Made by a program: the position numbers and the translations under genes
Notes under the pieces: generated by a model
What the model was told of the DNA's origin: nothing
The model's database searches: none
The model's input: only the letters and a program-made list of their open reading frames with translations
Shown here: positions 8,228 through 15,945 of the stretch, one piece after another
How the letters are laid out: the number at the start of each line of letters is the position of its first letter
Numbering within the stretch: position 1 is the stretch's first letter
Source: [Clostridium] symbiosum
GTDB taxonomy: Bacteria > Bacillota > Clostridia > Lachnospirales > Lachnospiraceae
NCBI GenBank assembly: GCA_036419695.1
Contig: CP143946.1
Location: forward strand, 3,528,001 to 3,592,000
Reading direction: 5' to 3'
DNA: 64,000 nt

Positions 8228-9043
8228 TTATGAAACCTCGATTCTCAGAACCTTGTAAAGCCAGTTAACCGCCAGTTCCGGCCACATCATCGTATTGGCC
8301 GATGCCCCTTCTTTGCCCATTCCCACGCAGTTAACTCCCTCGTCATAAAACACATGGACCTCATACGGAATCCCTTCCCGTTTCAGCGCATTGGCATAGG
8401 CGAACGTATCTCCCGGAAAATCCGTTGTGGATTTCCAAAGAAAAGCGGGACATGTATCTTTGGTAACAAGGTCGTGGGTCGTCAGCTCGTGAATATCCGC
8501 CCAGCGCGTCCCTTCCTTTCCCAAAAGGTTACCGGGTCCCTGACCCTTAAAATTGGCCAGCACTTCCGGCGGCTGTTCAAAAAAGTCGGCAAAGATTGTC
8601 GGCGTATATCCCGTGACAATCGCATTCGGCCGGTTTCCGCCGTATGGCATGCCGTCCCTTTGGCATTCCTCATACTGCCACATCGTGCTCAGCGCCGTGC
8701 ACAGATGGGCGCCGGCAGACATGCCCAACAGACTGATGCGTTCCGGATCTACATTCCATTTGGCGGCGTTTTTCCGTACCAGCCACACCGCCCTGGACGC
8801 TTCCAGAAGCGGGGCCGGATAGGCCGCCTTCTCATTGATTGAATAGTTGACTACAAAAACATGAAACCCCTTTTTCCTGAAAAAATCGGCAACCGGCTCT
8901 ACGCTCGGCTCATGGATATTATGATAACCGCCCCCAGGAAAATACACGACCGCAGGCCTCGGGCCTTCCTTTTTCATGTTCAGACGCAGACGCATAAATG
9001 CGTCCGGATTTGTCTCCGATAAAGAAATTCTCTGTTCCTCCAT
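8228..9043 (-). CDS. BD-FAE/acetyl-esterase-like alpha/beta hydrolase, possible active-site variant
   Basis: 271 residues with the hormone-sensitive-lipase/BD-FAE pattern: oxyanion-hole loop YFPGGGYHN near residue 35, nucleophile elbow GMSAGAH, and an acid in KSTTDFPGD. Where these enzymes normally carry a catalytic His in a GxHGxG-type loop, this protein reads GVNCVGMG, so the His appears to be replaced by Asn. The start ATG has AAGGAGG upstream. It lies between the histidine kinase and the binding protein, 12 bases or so from the latter. Related enzymes remove acetyl or feruloyl groups from plant or host glycans; loss of the His would make it inactive or reliant on another residue. Confidence 0.78.
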   Translation of the reverse strand: MEEQRISLSETNPDAFMRLRLNMKKEGPRPAVVYFPGGGYHNIHEPSVEPVADFFRKKGFHVFVVNYSINEKAAYPAPLLEASRAVWLVRKNAAKWNVDPERISLLGMSAGAHLCTALSTMWQYEECQRDGMPYGGNRPNAIVTGYTPTIFADFFEQPPEVLANFKGQGPGNLLGKEGTRWADIHELTTHDLVTKDTCPAFLWKSTTDFPGDTFAYANALKREGIPYEVHVFYDEGVNCVGMGKEGASANTMMWPELAVNWLYKVLRIEVS

Positions 9044-9084
9044 CTTACCCTCCTTGCTGTTCCCTCATATAATTCTTTAATATA

Positions 9085-9128
9085 ACCTGATTTTACCACA
9101 GCCGTTTCATTCGGTGTTATAACAAATC
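9085..9128 (-). promoter_or_regulatory. Possible internal promoter with YesN-type operator
   Basis: On the minus strand, GTTATAAC (9118-9125) is followed after 20 bases by a TAAAAT -10-like hexamer. The main operon promoter at 13.64 kb has the same GTTATAAC followed after 19 bases by TATAAT. The site lies in the 125-bp gap between the histidine kinase and the hydrolase, so hydrolase-SBP-hydrolase-MFS may have their own start under the same regulator. This is inference from motif and spacing. Confidence 0.4.
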
Positions 9129-9168
9129 CGACCTGTTGAGGCGACATTTAAGACGTCTGTTTTGGCCG

Positions 9169-10890
9169 TTAAAAGGTATGTTTTGGAACGTCGGTCCGTG
9201 GAAGCACAATCTTTACATGGGCGCCATTTTCATTGTAGAAAGAGATTTTTTCCTCCCCGTTATAAATCACGTTGGTCCGGCGGATTGCATTCTCAATGCC
9301 GATATGTTTCCGGTTGTCGTAGAGAATGCTTTCCTTATTGCGCAGTTTTTCCAGTATTTCCAAGCTGAACCCTTTTCCGTTGTCGGATACCGTAATTTCC
9401 AGTTCCTCTCCCCATGAAACGCCGACCTTAATTTCCAGAAGCTGGTTGCTGGACAGCATGCCGGAGTGCTTAATAGAATTTTCCACAAAAGTCTGAATCA
9501 GAAGCGGCGGTATCTTCTCCGTTCCCGCCTCTTCGTCCACCCTGATTTGATAGCGGAACCGGTTCGGATAGCGCATCTCCTGGATATGCAGGAAATTTTC
9601 CAGATGGGAAATCTCGTCCCGGATCAGCACCAGTTCGTCCGTTTTTCCGAAGATATAGCGGAAATATTTGATCAGATACTCCACCATCTGCCGGATTAAG
9701 CGGTAATCTTCCATATTGGTCAGACTGTAGATAATATTCAGGCAGTTCAGGAAGAAATGAGGGTTGACCTGCTGTTTTAAATACTCCATCATGATGTCAT
9801 TTTTCCTCAGTTCTTCCTCATATACCTTAATTTTCAATTCTTTAATCTCGTCCACCATCTCATCCAGCGTGTCATAAACCACCCTGTATTCATTGGCGAC
9901 ATTTCCAGGGCGTGCCTTCGGCATGTCCGCCCCCTCTTTAATGAGACGCATGGCCAGGACCAGTTCATTTAACGGACCCACCAGAAGAACCCTGAAAAAA
10001 TAGATCTGGAATATCAGAAGGACCGCAAATCCGAATATTGTGATATACGTGACATTGCGCGCCGTTGACAGTTCCTCGGCTATCTTATCCATCGGAACCA
10101 TGGTATGCAGCACCAGACCGCCGAACCGGGATTCCCGTTCCACCGCCAGGTAACGCTCCCCATTTTCCGCCCTGTATATCTTCTCTCCTTTTTTCATGGA
10201 AAGGGTTCCGCCGGCAGAGGGGAAAGAACCGGACAACACTTTTCCGTCACCGTCTGTAAAAAAGGCGGCGGCCCCCTCTCCGAAGCTCCCCGACTCTATC
10301 TGCTCACTCAGATGTTCCATATTGAGCCAGGCGCCAATCATAATGCCGTCCATATTTTCGGCAATCAGCAGATAATTTGTAGACGATACGGGATGGATCT
10401 GCCAGTTACCGTTCTGCCAGGAGAGATCCCTTTGTTTTTCTTTCAGATACCGCCCCATGATATCCTTCTCCTCCAGGGAAAGTTCATCATTTCCCACGGT
10501 ATTAAACGTATTATACTTCTCGTCCAGAATAAAGAAGGCATCATAATAAGTCAGCCCCAATATGCTTTTCTCCATATCCTGAAACAAACGATAAAGAGCC
10601 AGATTTGACTCTGACTCTGTCTCCGCTTCCGCCATATTATATACATTCATGTTATTCGTCAGGATAATCCGCAGAAATTCGCTGTTCTTCATCAGACTGT
10701 CATCCACGCTTTTCATCGACATATCCATGAGCTGGGAATTGGCCTCCAGAATGCTTTTTTCATATGTCCTCATCGACAGCGAATAATTGAGCAGGAGAAT
10801 CACAATCATGGCACAGATGATAAATACCGTCATAATCCTGAAACGGAAATTGATGCTGAAATACTTTTCTTCCTTTACTCCCTCCTGCAT
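9169..10890 (-). CDS. YesM-type sensor histidine kinase
   Basis: 573 residues. A transmembrane helix near 12-32, an extracellular sensing domain of about 240 residues, a second helix near 282-303, a HAMP-like linker, then the His_kinase domain with QQVNPHFFLNCLN (phospho-acceptor His in the PHF motif) and an ATP-binding domain with N box FVENSIKH and G box DNGKGFS. The architecture matches YesM/LytS-like kinases that sense extracellular sugars. It overlaps the response-regulator gene by 16 bases; the start ATG has GAGGAGG. The PHFFLNCLN box differs slightly from the usual PHFLYNTLN. It is expected to control this operon in cis. Confidence 0.92.
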   Translation of the reverse strand: MQEGVKEEKYFSINFRFRIMTVFIICAMIVILLLNYSLSMRTYEKSILEANSQLMDMSMKSVDDSLMKNSEFLRIILTNNMNVYNMAEAETESESNLALYRLFQDMEKSILGLTYYDAFFILDEKYNTFNTVGNDELSLEEKDIMGRYLKEKQRDLSWQNGNWQIHPVSSTNYLLIAENMDGIMIGAWLNMEHLSEQIESGSFGEGAAAFFTDGDGKVLSGSFPSAGGTLSMKKGEKIYRAENGERYLAVERESRFGGLVLHTMVPMDKIAEELSTARNVTYITIFGFAVLLIFQIYFFRVLLVGPLNELVLAMRLIKEGADMPKARPGNVANEYRVVYDTLDEMVDEIKELKIKVYEEELRKNDIMMEYLKQQVNPHFFLNCLNIIYSLTNMEDYRLIRQMVEYLIKYFRYIFGKTDELVLIRDEISHLENFLHIQEMRYPNRFRYQIRVDEEAGTEKIPPLLIQTFVENSIKHSGMLSSNQLLEIKVGVSWGEELEITVSDNGKGFSLEILEKLRNKESILYDNRKHIGIENAIRRTNVIYNGEEKISFYNENGAHVKIVLPRTDVPKHTF

Positions 10891-11675
10891 AATGCCTCCT
10901 CCGCCGTATGATTTCTCCTGTATTCCCTGGGTGTCACCCCCGTCTCCTTCTTGAAGGACTTATTAAAATACGCCACATTGGTATAGCCTACCCGGAAGAC
11001 AATATCGCCGACCGGGATATCCGTCTCCAGCAGCAGAAACTTGGCAACCGACAGCTTTTTCTGGACAATATATTCTCCGACCGACAGGCCGGTCTCCTTC
11101 TTGATGACCCGGTTCATATAATCGGCATTTAAAAATACGTGATCCGCCACATCCTTGCGGCTGATGCACTCATCAATGTGGTCCACAATGAACGTGTCCA
11201 CCTCCCGCAGCAGATTGGACATACCGGGTTCCCGCTTCTGATGAATCGGAACATACTTTTTCATCAGCTCTGCCAGCTTTAAATCACAGAATCTCCTGTT
11301 CTGTTCCAGGATCATCTGATGGGCGGAATCTAAAAGTCGGGTCAGCTCTTCCTCATCGACCGGTTTCAGGATATAGTTGACCGCCCCCAGCTGAAGCGCC
11401 TGCTGGACGTACCGGAACCTGTCGTGGCATGACAGAAAGATGGTTTTCGTATCCGGGGAGTAATCATTGACCCAGCGCAGCAGATCGATTCCGTTCTCCT
11501 CCTCCATCTCAATGTCGCAGAGCATCACATCAATATTATTCTGTAAAAATATCTGTTTGGCATCTCTTAAATTATAAGCGCAGAAGACATTCTGAACCGG
11601 AGAATCAATCCGGTTAATCAGCTTTTTCAGCCCTTCCACCGCATAATATTCATCGTCCACAATCAGAAGTTCCAT
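10875..11675 (-). CDS. YesN-type response regulator with AraC HTH domain
   Basis: 266 residues. An N-terminal receiver domain has acidic residues in LLIVDDEYY, the phospho-acceptor Asp in VMLCDIEME, and Lys in ILKPVDEEE. The C-terminal AraC/XylS double HTH runs from about 160 and contains GYTNVAYFNKSFKKETGVTPREYR. The receiver-to-HTH linker is short compared with typical 350-530-residue YesN proteins. It is the partner of the overlapping kinase; the AraC domain probably binds the TTATAACGAT direct repeats ahead of the permease genes. Confidence 0.92.
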   Translation of the reverse strand: MELLIVDDEYYAVEGLKKLINRIDSPVQNVFCAYNLRDAKQIFLQNNIDVMLCDIEMEEENGIDLLRWVNDYSPDTKTIFLSCHDRFRYVQQALQLGAVNYILKPVDEEELTRLLDSAHQMILEQNRRFCDLKLAELMKKYVPIHQKREPGMSNLLREVDTFIVDHIDECISRKDVADHVFLNADYMNRVIKKETGLSVGEYIVQKKLSVAKFLLLETDIPVGDIVFRVGYTNVAYFNKSFKKETGVTPREYRRNHTAEEALCRRE

Positions 11676-11776
11676 CTAAAATCCGCCCCTTTCATTCTGC
11701 ACCGCCCCTGTTGTTGTACATGTCCTGCCAAAAACGGTATTTTGCGCTCTATCCCGCCTGCGCAATACTGACGCGG

Positions 11777-12667
11777 CTAGCCCTTCACAGCTCCAAACGT
11801 AATCCCCTTGACAAAGTATTTCTGGAAAACCGGAAAAATAAGCACGACCGGCAGCAGGGATATTAACGCAATCGCCATCCGAATACTCATGGAAGGAAGC
11901 ACATATCCCACATCCATCAGCATTTCCCCCGACTGAAGATAGTTCATATCATTCAGAATCCGGTTCAACAGGTTCTGGATACTGAAAAGCTGCGGCTCAT
12001 TGACGTAATAGAGTCCGTTCAGCCAGTCATTCCAGTAGTTCAGCATCGTAAAGAGGCCGACCGTCGCAACAATCGGCTTCGACATCGGCAGGGCAACATA
12101 CCAGAAAATTTTCAGTTCATTATCCGCATCCAGCTCCGCTGCTTCGTAAATCTCCTCCGGGATCGTGGATGCAAAGTAGTTCTTAACTAATATTACATTA
12201 AATCCGCTCAGAAGTAAATTGGGAACAATGAGGGCTCCCAGGGTATCACGGATATGGAACATCTGTGTATAAATAAGGTAGGTCGGAACCAGCCCGCCGT
12301 TAAACAGCATGGTCAAAAGCACATAGACCGTCAGAAATTTCCGGAAGGGAAATGTCTTCCTGGCCATCACGTACCCTAACAGCAGCGTCATCACAAGGCT
12401 GGCCGTCACCCCCACCGCCGTGACGAGCAGAGTGATACCGTACGCATGCCCGATGGTTCCAAGTTCTTTGACCAGATATTCATAAGCCGCCAGCGAAAAC
12501 TCACGCGGAATCAGCCCGTAACCGTCCCGAATCAGGGAGGCCTCCGAGGTCAGGGAAGACGATATCATCAGCAAAAAGGGAAACAGGCAGAATATCATCG
12601 CCAGAAGCAGTATCGCGCCGCCCGCTATTTCCACAAGGTAATCACTTAACCTTTTTCCTCTCATCAT
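11777..12667 (-). CDS. Carbohydrate ABC transporter permease (LplC/YtcP type)
   Basis: About 296 residues with six predicted membrane helices and the inner-membrane permease EAA loop (EAAELDADNELKIFWYV followed by LPMSKPI). The C-terminus ends in the common KGITFGAVKG form of LplC-like permeases. ATG at 12667 sits six bases after AAGGAG; the GTG just upstream is too close. It pairs with the LplB-like permease 21 bases upstream and imports oligosaccharides with the binding protein at 6.7 kb. Confidence 0.92.
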   Translation of the reverse strand: MMRGKRLSDYLVEIAGGAILLLAMIFCLFPFLLMISSSLTSEASLIRDGYGLIPREFSLAAYEYLVKELGTIGHAYGITLLVTAVGVTASLVMTLLLGYVMARKTFPFRKFLTVYVLLTMLFNGGLVPTYLIYTQMFHIRDTLGALIVPNLLLSGFNVILVKNYFASTIPEEIYEAAELDADNELKIFWYVALPMSKPIVATVGLFTMLNYWNDWLNGLYYVNEPQLFSIQNLLNRILNDMNYLQSGEMLMDVGYVLPSMSIRMAIALISLLPVVLIFPVFQKYFVKGITFGAVKG

Positions 12668-12688
12668 CACTCACTCCTTCCAAGCCTT

Positions 12689-13609
12689 CTAAAAAATCGA
12701 GTTTTCCGGACTGTACTTCTGCAGTCCCCAATTTGTCAAAAATACCAGGGCAAAACCCAAAAGTGACTGTATAAGCCCCGCTGCGGATGCCATCCCGATA
12801 TCATTTAACTGAATCAGCCCCCGGTACACATAGGTATCCAGCACATTCGTCGTACTGTACAGCGCGCCTGAATCCATAGGAATCTGATAAAATAACCCGA
12901 AGTTGGAGGTAAACAGCCGTCCCAGCGCCAACACTACCATAAGCGCAATCGTCCTTTTCAGCAGCGGAACCGTAATGTAGACTGCCTGTTGGAGGCGCGA
13001 AGCTCCGTCCATGGCCGACGCTTCATAGTAAGTTCGGTCAAAGCTGATTAGGGAAGCATAATAAATGATGCTCGTCTGCCCGACATTGGACCACAGGTTC
13101 AGAAGGGGCAGCAATACAATCCACACTTTAGGCTCACTGTACCAGGCAACCGGATTTAACCCGAGTGCGGGAAAAAGCGCGCTGTTGAAAAAACCTGACT
13201 TTTCATCCAGTATCGTAAGAACCATATAGGTGAGAACCACGCTGGATACCAGGGTTGGAAGTAAGTAAACGGTCTGAAGGATGCGCACCAGAATCTTGTT
13301 CCTCACCCCGCTTAAAAGAATCGCCAGCACAATCCCGCCGGCCGTGGTCAATATAAGAAAAACGGCATTGTAAAGCACCGTATTTTTCATGACATAGAAA
13401 ATATCGGCTGTTTTAAAAAGGAATTCAAAGTTCTTACCGCCACAGAACTCACTCCCCCAGATTCCCTTTAAGGGATTGTAATCTTTAAAAGCCACGGTAA
13501 TTCCCGCCATCGGGAGATAGTTGTTGATCAGAAGATAAAGACATCCGGGCAGCAGCATGAGAAATAAAAAGAATGTATTTTTTCTTTTATAATACCTGCG
13601 TGATTTCAT
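12689..13609 (-). CDS. Carbohydrate ABC transporter permease (LplB type)
   Basis: About 306 residues, six predicted helices; the N-terminal basic stretch followed by LLPGCLYLLINNYLPMAG is typical of LplB/UgpA-like permeases, and the EAA loop is EASAMDGASRLQQAVYI followed by VPLLKR. It is the first gene of the operon running to 4694. The start ATG at 13609 lies six bases after an AAGGGGG site; another ATG two codons earlier is too close. Confidence 0.92.
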   Translation of the reverse strand: MKSRRYYKRKNTFFLFLMLLPGCLYLLINNYLPMAGITVAFKDYNPLKGIWGSEFCGGKNFEFLFKTADIFYVMKNTVLYNAVFLILTTAGGIVLAILLSGVRNKILVRILQTVYLLPTLVSSVVLTYMVLTILDEKSGFFNSALFPALGLNPVAWYSEPKVWIVLLPLLNLWSNVGQTSIIYYASLISFDRTYYEASAMDGASRLQQAVYITVPLLKRTIALMVVLALGRLFTSNFGLFYQIPMDSGALYSTTNVLDTYVYRGLIQLNDIGMASAAGLIQSLLGFALVFLTNWGLQKYSPENSIF

Positions 13610-13637
13610 ATCCATCCCCCTTTTTCATTGTAATATC

Positions 13638-13701
13638 ATTATAGCAGCTGCTCAAAAGACGGGTTATAACGATACAGACTATTTTTCTGGCTTATAACGA
13701 T
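13638..13701 (-). promoter_or_regulatory. Operon promoter with direct-repeat operators
   Basis: On the minus strand a TATAAT -10 element (13638-13643) has no good -35 (TAACCC at 13661-13666, 17-bp spacer). A direct repeat ATCGTTATAA at 13664-13673 abuts the -35, and a second exact copy lies at 13692-13701, 28 bp away, roughly the same face of the helix. A weak -35 with upstream direct repeats is the usual layout of an AraC-family-activated promoter, so the YesN-type regulator in this operon is the likely binder. Confidence 0.6.
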
Positions 13702-13744
13702 TTTAGTTTATGGACGGTTTTACCTGGCAATGTCTTGCAATGCA

Positions 13745-13780
13745 AAAAGAGCCTTCCGGAAATTTCCGGACTGCCCTTTT
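13745..13780 (-). terminator. Terminator after the broken Rpn gene
   Basis: Imperfect stem AAAAGAGCCTTCCGGA / TCCGGACTGCCCTTTT (13745-13760 and 13765-13780) with a CCGGAAATTTCCGG core; on the minus strand it is followed by TTTTTG. It would end transcription of the Rpn copy before the ABC operon promoter. Confidence 0.6.
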
Positions 13781-13852
13781 AAGAAAACCTTATTTGTTTT
13801 AAATCTCTAATTCTTGCGGTATTTCTATTATTGCGTTGTTTCTGTTATTGCA

Positions 13853-14737
13853 CTATTCCTGTTCTTCCTCCAGTTCCCGGATCAACTGCTCAATCACCGG
13901 CAGCTCTTCTTCCAGTTCTCCTGCTATGATTTCTGCATTTTTCCCTTTGGCCAGTTTTTTTGCGGTCTGCTCTTTTAATTTGCCGTGCAGGCCTTCAGCC
14001 AAACCTGCCTCCCGGCCACGCTCAATTCCAACGGATAATATACTCATCTTCACAGCCTCCCATTCTTCTGACTGCTTCACTTCGGTTACAATTTCATCCA
14101 GTTTCCGGATTCTTTCATCCCTTATCACAACGTCCGGATTGTCCAGACGAGTCTTCTTCATGTACTGAAGCAGACTGACCAGGGTAGGCTCCCCGTTTCT
14201 ACTTGTCATATTAAGAAAAATCTTGGTGGTTCCATCCTCCAGGCAAAGACCGGCTATTTCCTGACATTGCTCCTTAAAGGTGTATTTTGCCAAATCGCGT
14301 CCGAATATATCCTCCTGGGTTATGAATGTCACAATCGTGGACGGAAGGTGTCTATACCGGGTCTCCCTGCCTGATTTTAAGAGAGGCGTATCCAAAAGTC
14401 CCTGATAATACCGTGCCCTCCGCCTTACATCATCCTTCTCCGTGTCATTCTGCATCTCCGTAGCATAGTGCCGGTTCCGGTTATCCACCGCCCAGGCGTC
14501 CAGACGGATGGCCCGTTTGCCGATACGGTTCAAAACAACCTCTTCTACATGGATTTCTGCCAGCTGCAGTTCCGGTTCTTCCATGATAATGCTCAATACG
14601 TTTTGATGCGCTTCCCGGTTTTTCATGACTGACAGAAACAGCGCAAAATCACTCAGATTGAACTCCATGTCCTCCGGAAACTGCAATTCTTCGCTGGGCC
14701 CGGCATGTTTTGTAGTTCATCTTAATTCTTCCTTCAT
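13853..14737 (-). pseudogene. Rpn-family nuclease, second copy with nonsense codon 7
   Basis: Nearly identical to the Rpn protein at 3.1-4.1 kb over about 280 residues, with the D...ExQ active site intact (RLDAWA, ATEMQ). The homologous start is ATG at 14737, and the frame is the same length as in the intact copy, but codon 7 is TGA (14717-14719) where the intact copy has CGA. The long remaining frame has no start with a good ribosome site; TTG at 14686 or ATG at 14668 might allow re-initiation and a nearly full-length enzyme. The C-terminal tail is shorter by a few ER-G repeats. It is called a pseudogene because its native start is cut off; read-through or re-initiation cannot be excluded. 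Confidence 0.75.
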
Positions 14738-14980
14738 AACGGTTCTCTCTTTCTGTAAACTACGACAGGAAGAACGTCCGCCTCCCTGCCTACAATGTGT
14801 GTTGGAGCATAAGCAAAGAGTCTTTTGAATGCCATATTCGGCATGAGAATGTAAGATGTGAAATAGAATTTCCGTAACTCTGCTTAAATTTATGGTAGCA
14901 TAGCGGAAACGGGATTGCAAGAAGAATGTGACTTTCCATGGCTTTCTGAGTTACTGTTGAGCCATAAATAGGGGATTTAA

Positions 14981-15336
14981 TTGAGGAATGAGAACGCCGC
15001 CGGTACGGTCGGGGGCGGGATGGTGAGAGGGGGATTATGAGTCTTCAGTCCCGGATTGAGTTTGATCGCAGGTGGGGAATCCGGGCAGAAAAAGTTCCTC
15101 CGGGAAACGCTTGCGCTCTTTGGAGTACATAATGGTACTAACCTCGAAAAGACCTCGGTAAGTACCAATGGACTCCCAGGTTCCCTGCGGAATCTTTTTC
15201 TCCCGGATTCCCCACGGGAAGGTTATGGCCCGGGACTGAAGACGCGAAGGTTGTCGCCATCCCGATCCCCGGCCTGCGGCCGCTGAATTGTTCTTATTCC
15301 TTCAAAGGGGGGGAGGTATTGCCGCTGCCACTACGT
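14981..15336 (-). repeat. Dispersed structured intergenic repeat, copy B (inverted)
   Basis: About 356 bp, reverse orientation relative to copies A and C: it begins TTGAGGAATGAGAACGCCGC and ends with GGGAGGTATTGCCGCTGCCA then CTACGT. Internally a 27-base arm (GTGGGGAATCCGGG, AGAAAAA, TTCC) at about 15072-15098 is mirrored at about 15189-15215, and TCTTCAGTCCCGG / CCGGGACTGAAGA make an outer pair, so transcripts would fold into a long hairpin. It lies about 240 bp upstream of the Rpn pseudogene start, the same position as copy A relative to the intact Rpn gene. Confidence 0.75.
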
Positions 15337-15492
15337 TTCCTCGAATTCCAGGAGAATGCCCCCTGTATGGTATTCAATTGATGAATCTGAGCTTTGAAGC
15401 TTTATCTGTCCTTGAATAACCATTGAATTTTTTGATTCATCATTAAATATAGCTTTGGATTTTTCTCTGAATCCAGCCCGAAATACCTTCAT
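15331..15492 (-). CDS. Small ORF of 53 codons between two inverted repeat copies
   Basis: ATG at 15492 opens a 53-residue frame starting MKVFRAGFREKSKAIFNDE and ending GGILLEFEET, with protein-like composition (mixed charged and hydrophobic, no low complexity). No family is recognised. The upstream ribosome site is weak, and an in-frame TGA lies five codons before the ATG. Its stop TAG is formed by the end of repeat copy B (ACGTAG), and repeat copy C begins less than 20 bp upstream of the start. It may be a real small gene, the remnant of a gene cut up by the repeats, or chance. Confidence 0.3.
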   Translation of the reverse strand: MKVFRAGFREKSKAIFNDESKNSMVIQGQIKLQSSDSSIEYHTGGILLEFEET

Positions 15493-15509
15493 AAGGTAAA
15501 AGATTCACG

Positions 15510-15861
15510 ACTACATAGTGGCCGCGACAATACCTCCCCCTTACTTGACGAAAGAGACAATCAGCCCTGAAGCCGGCGGACGGGGCAATACACTTCGCTG
15601 AGTCTTCAGTCCCGTCGACAAACTGCCCGGGGAAGGAAGGAGAAAACTTTCCGAAGGGAGACCTTGGAATCCGCCGGTGCTTGCTGAGGTTTCTCACGAA
15701 GCTAGCATCCGCTGCGCATTCCACAAGCGGGAGCGAGTCCCCGTAGGAATTTTTTCTCCTGGATTCCCCCCTCACCACAACCTACAAACCGGGACTGAAG
15801 ACTCATACACACCCTCCCACTCCCCCGTCCGCCGTCTTACAGAGGCGTCCTCGCATCTCAA
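15510..15861 (+). repeat. Dispersed structured intergenic repeat, copy C
   Basis: About 352 bp in the same orientation as copy A: left end ACTACATAGTGGCCGCGACA, right end GAGGCGTCCTCGCATCTCAA. Shares with A the blocks TTTCCGAA, CCTTGGAATCCGCCGGTGCT, GCATCCGCTGCGCATT, CGGGAGCGAGTCCC and CCGGGACTGAAGACTCA. In place of A's 55-nt module it has a short 24-nt hairpin-like segment. It sits just downstream of the ppdK terminator. Confidence 0.75.
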
Positions 15862-15873
15862 CTAAATCCCCAC

Positions 15874-15905
15874 AAAAAGAGGTCCACCAGTCACCTGGTG
15901 AACCT
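15874..15905 (-). terminator. ppdK terminator
   Basis: On the minus strand, stem AGGTTCACCAG / CTGGTGGACCT (15895-15905 and 15880-15890) with loop GTGA, followed directly by a CTTTTT tract. It lies about 40 bp after the ppdK stop. Confidence 0.85.
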
Positions 15906-15945
15906 CCTGATTTCGCTGTCCCGCCGAATACTCGGTGAAACGCAA

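Noticed and set aside
15443..15778. A 111-codon minus-strand frame across repeat copy C
   Set aside because: Most of it is repeat DNA; the reading frame is not kept in copy A, and composition is not protein-like.
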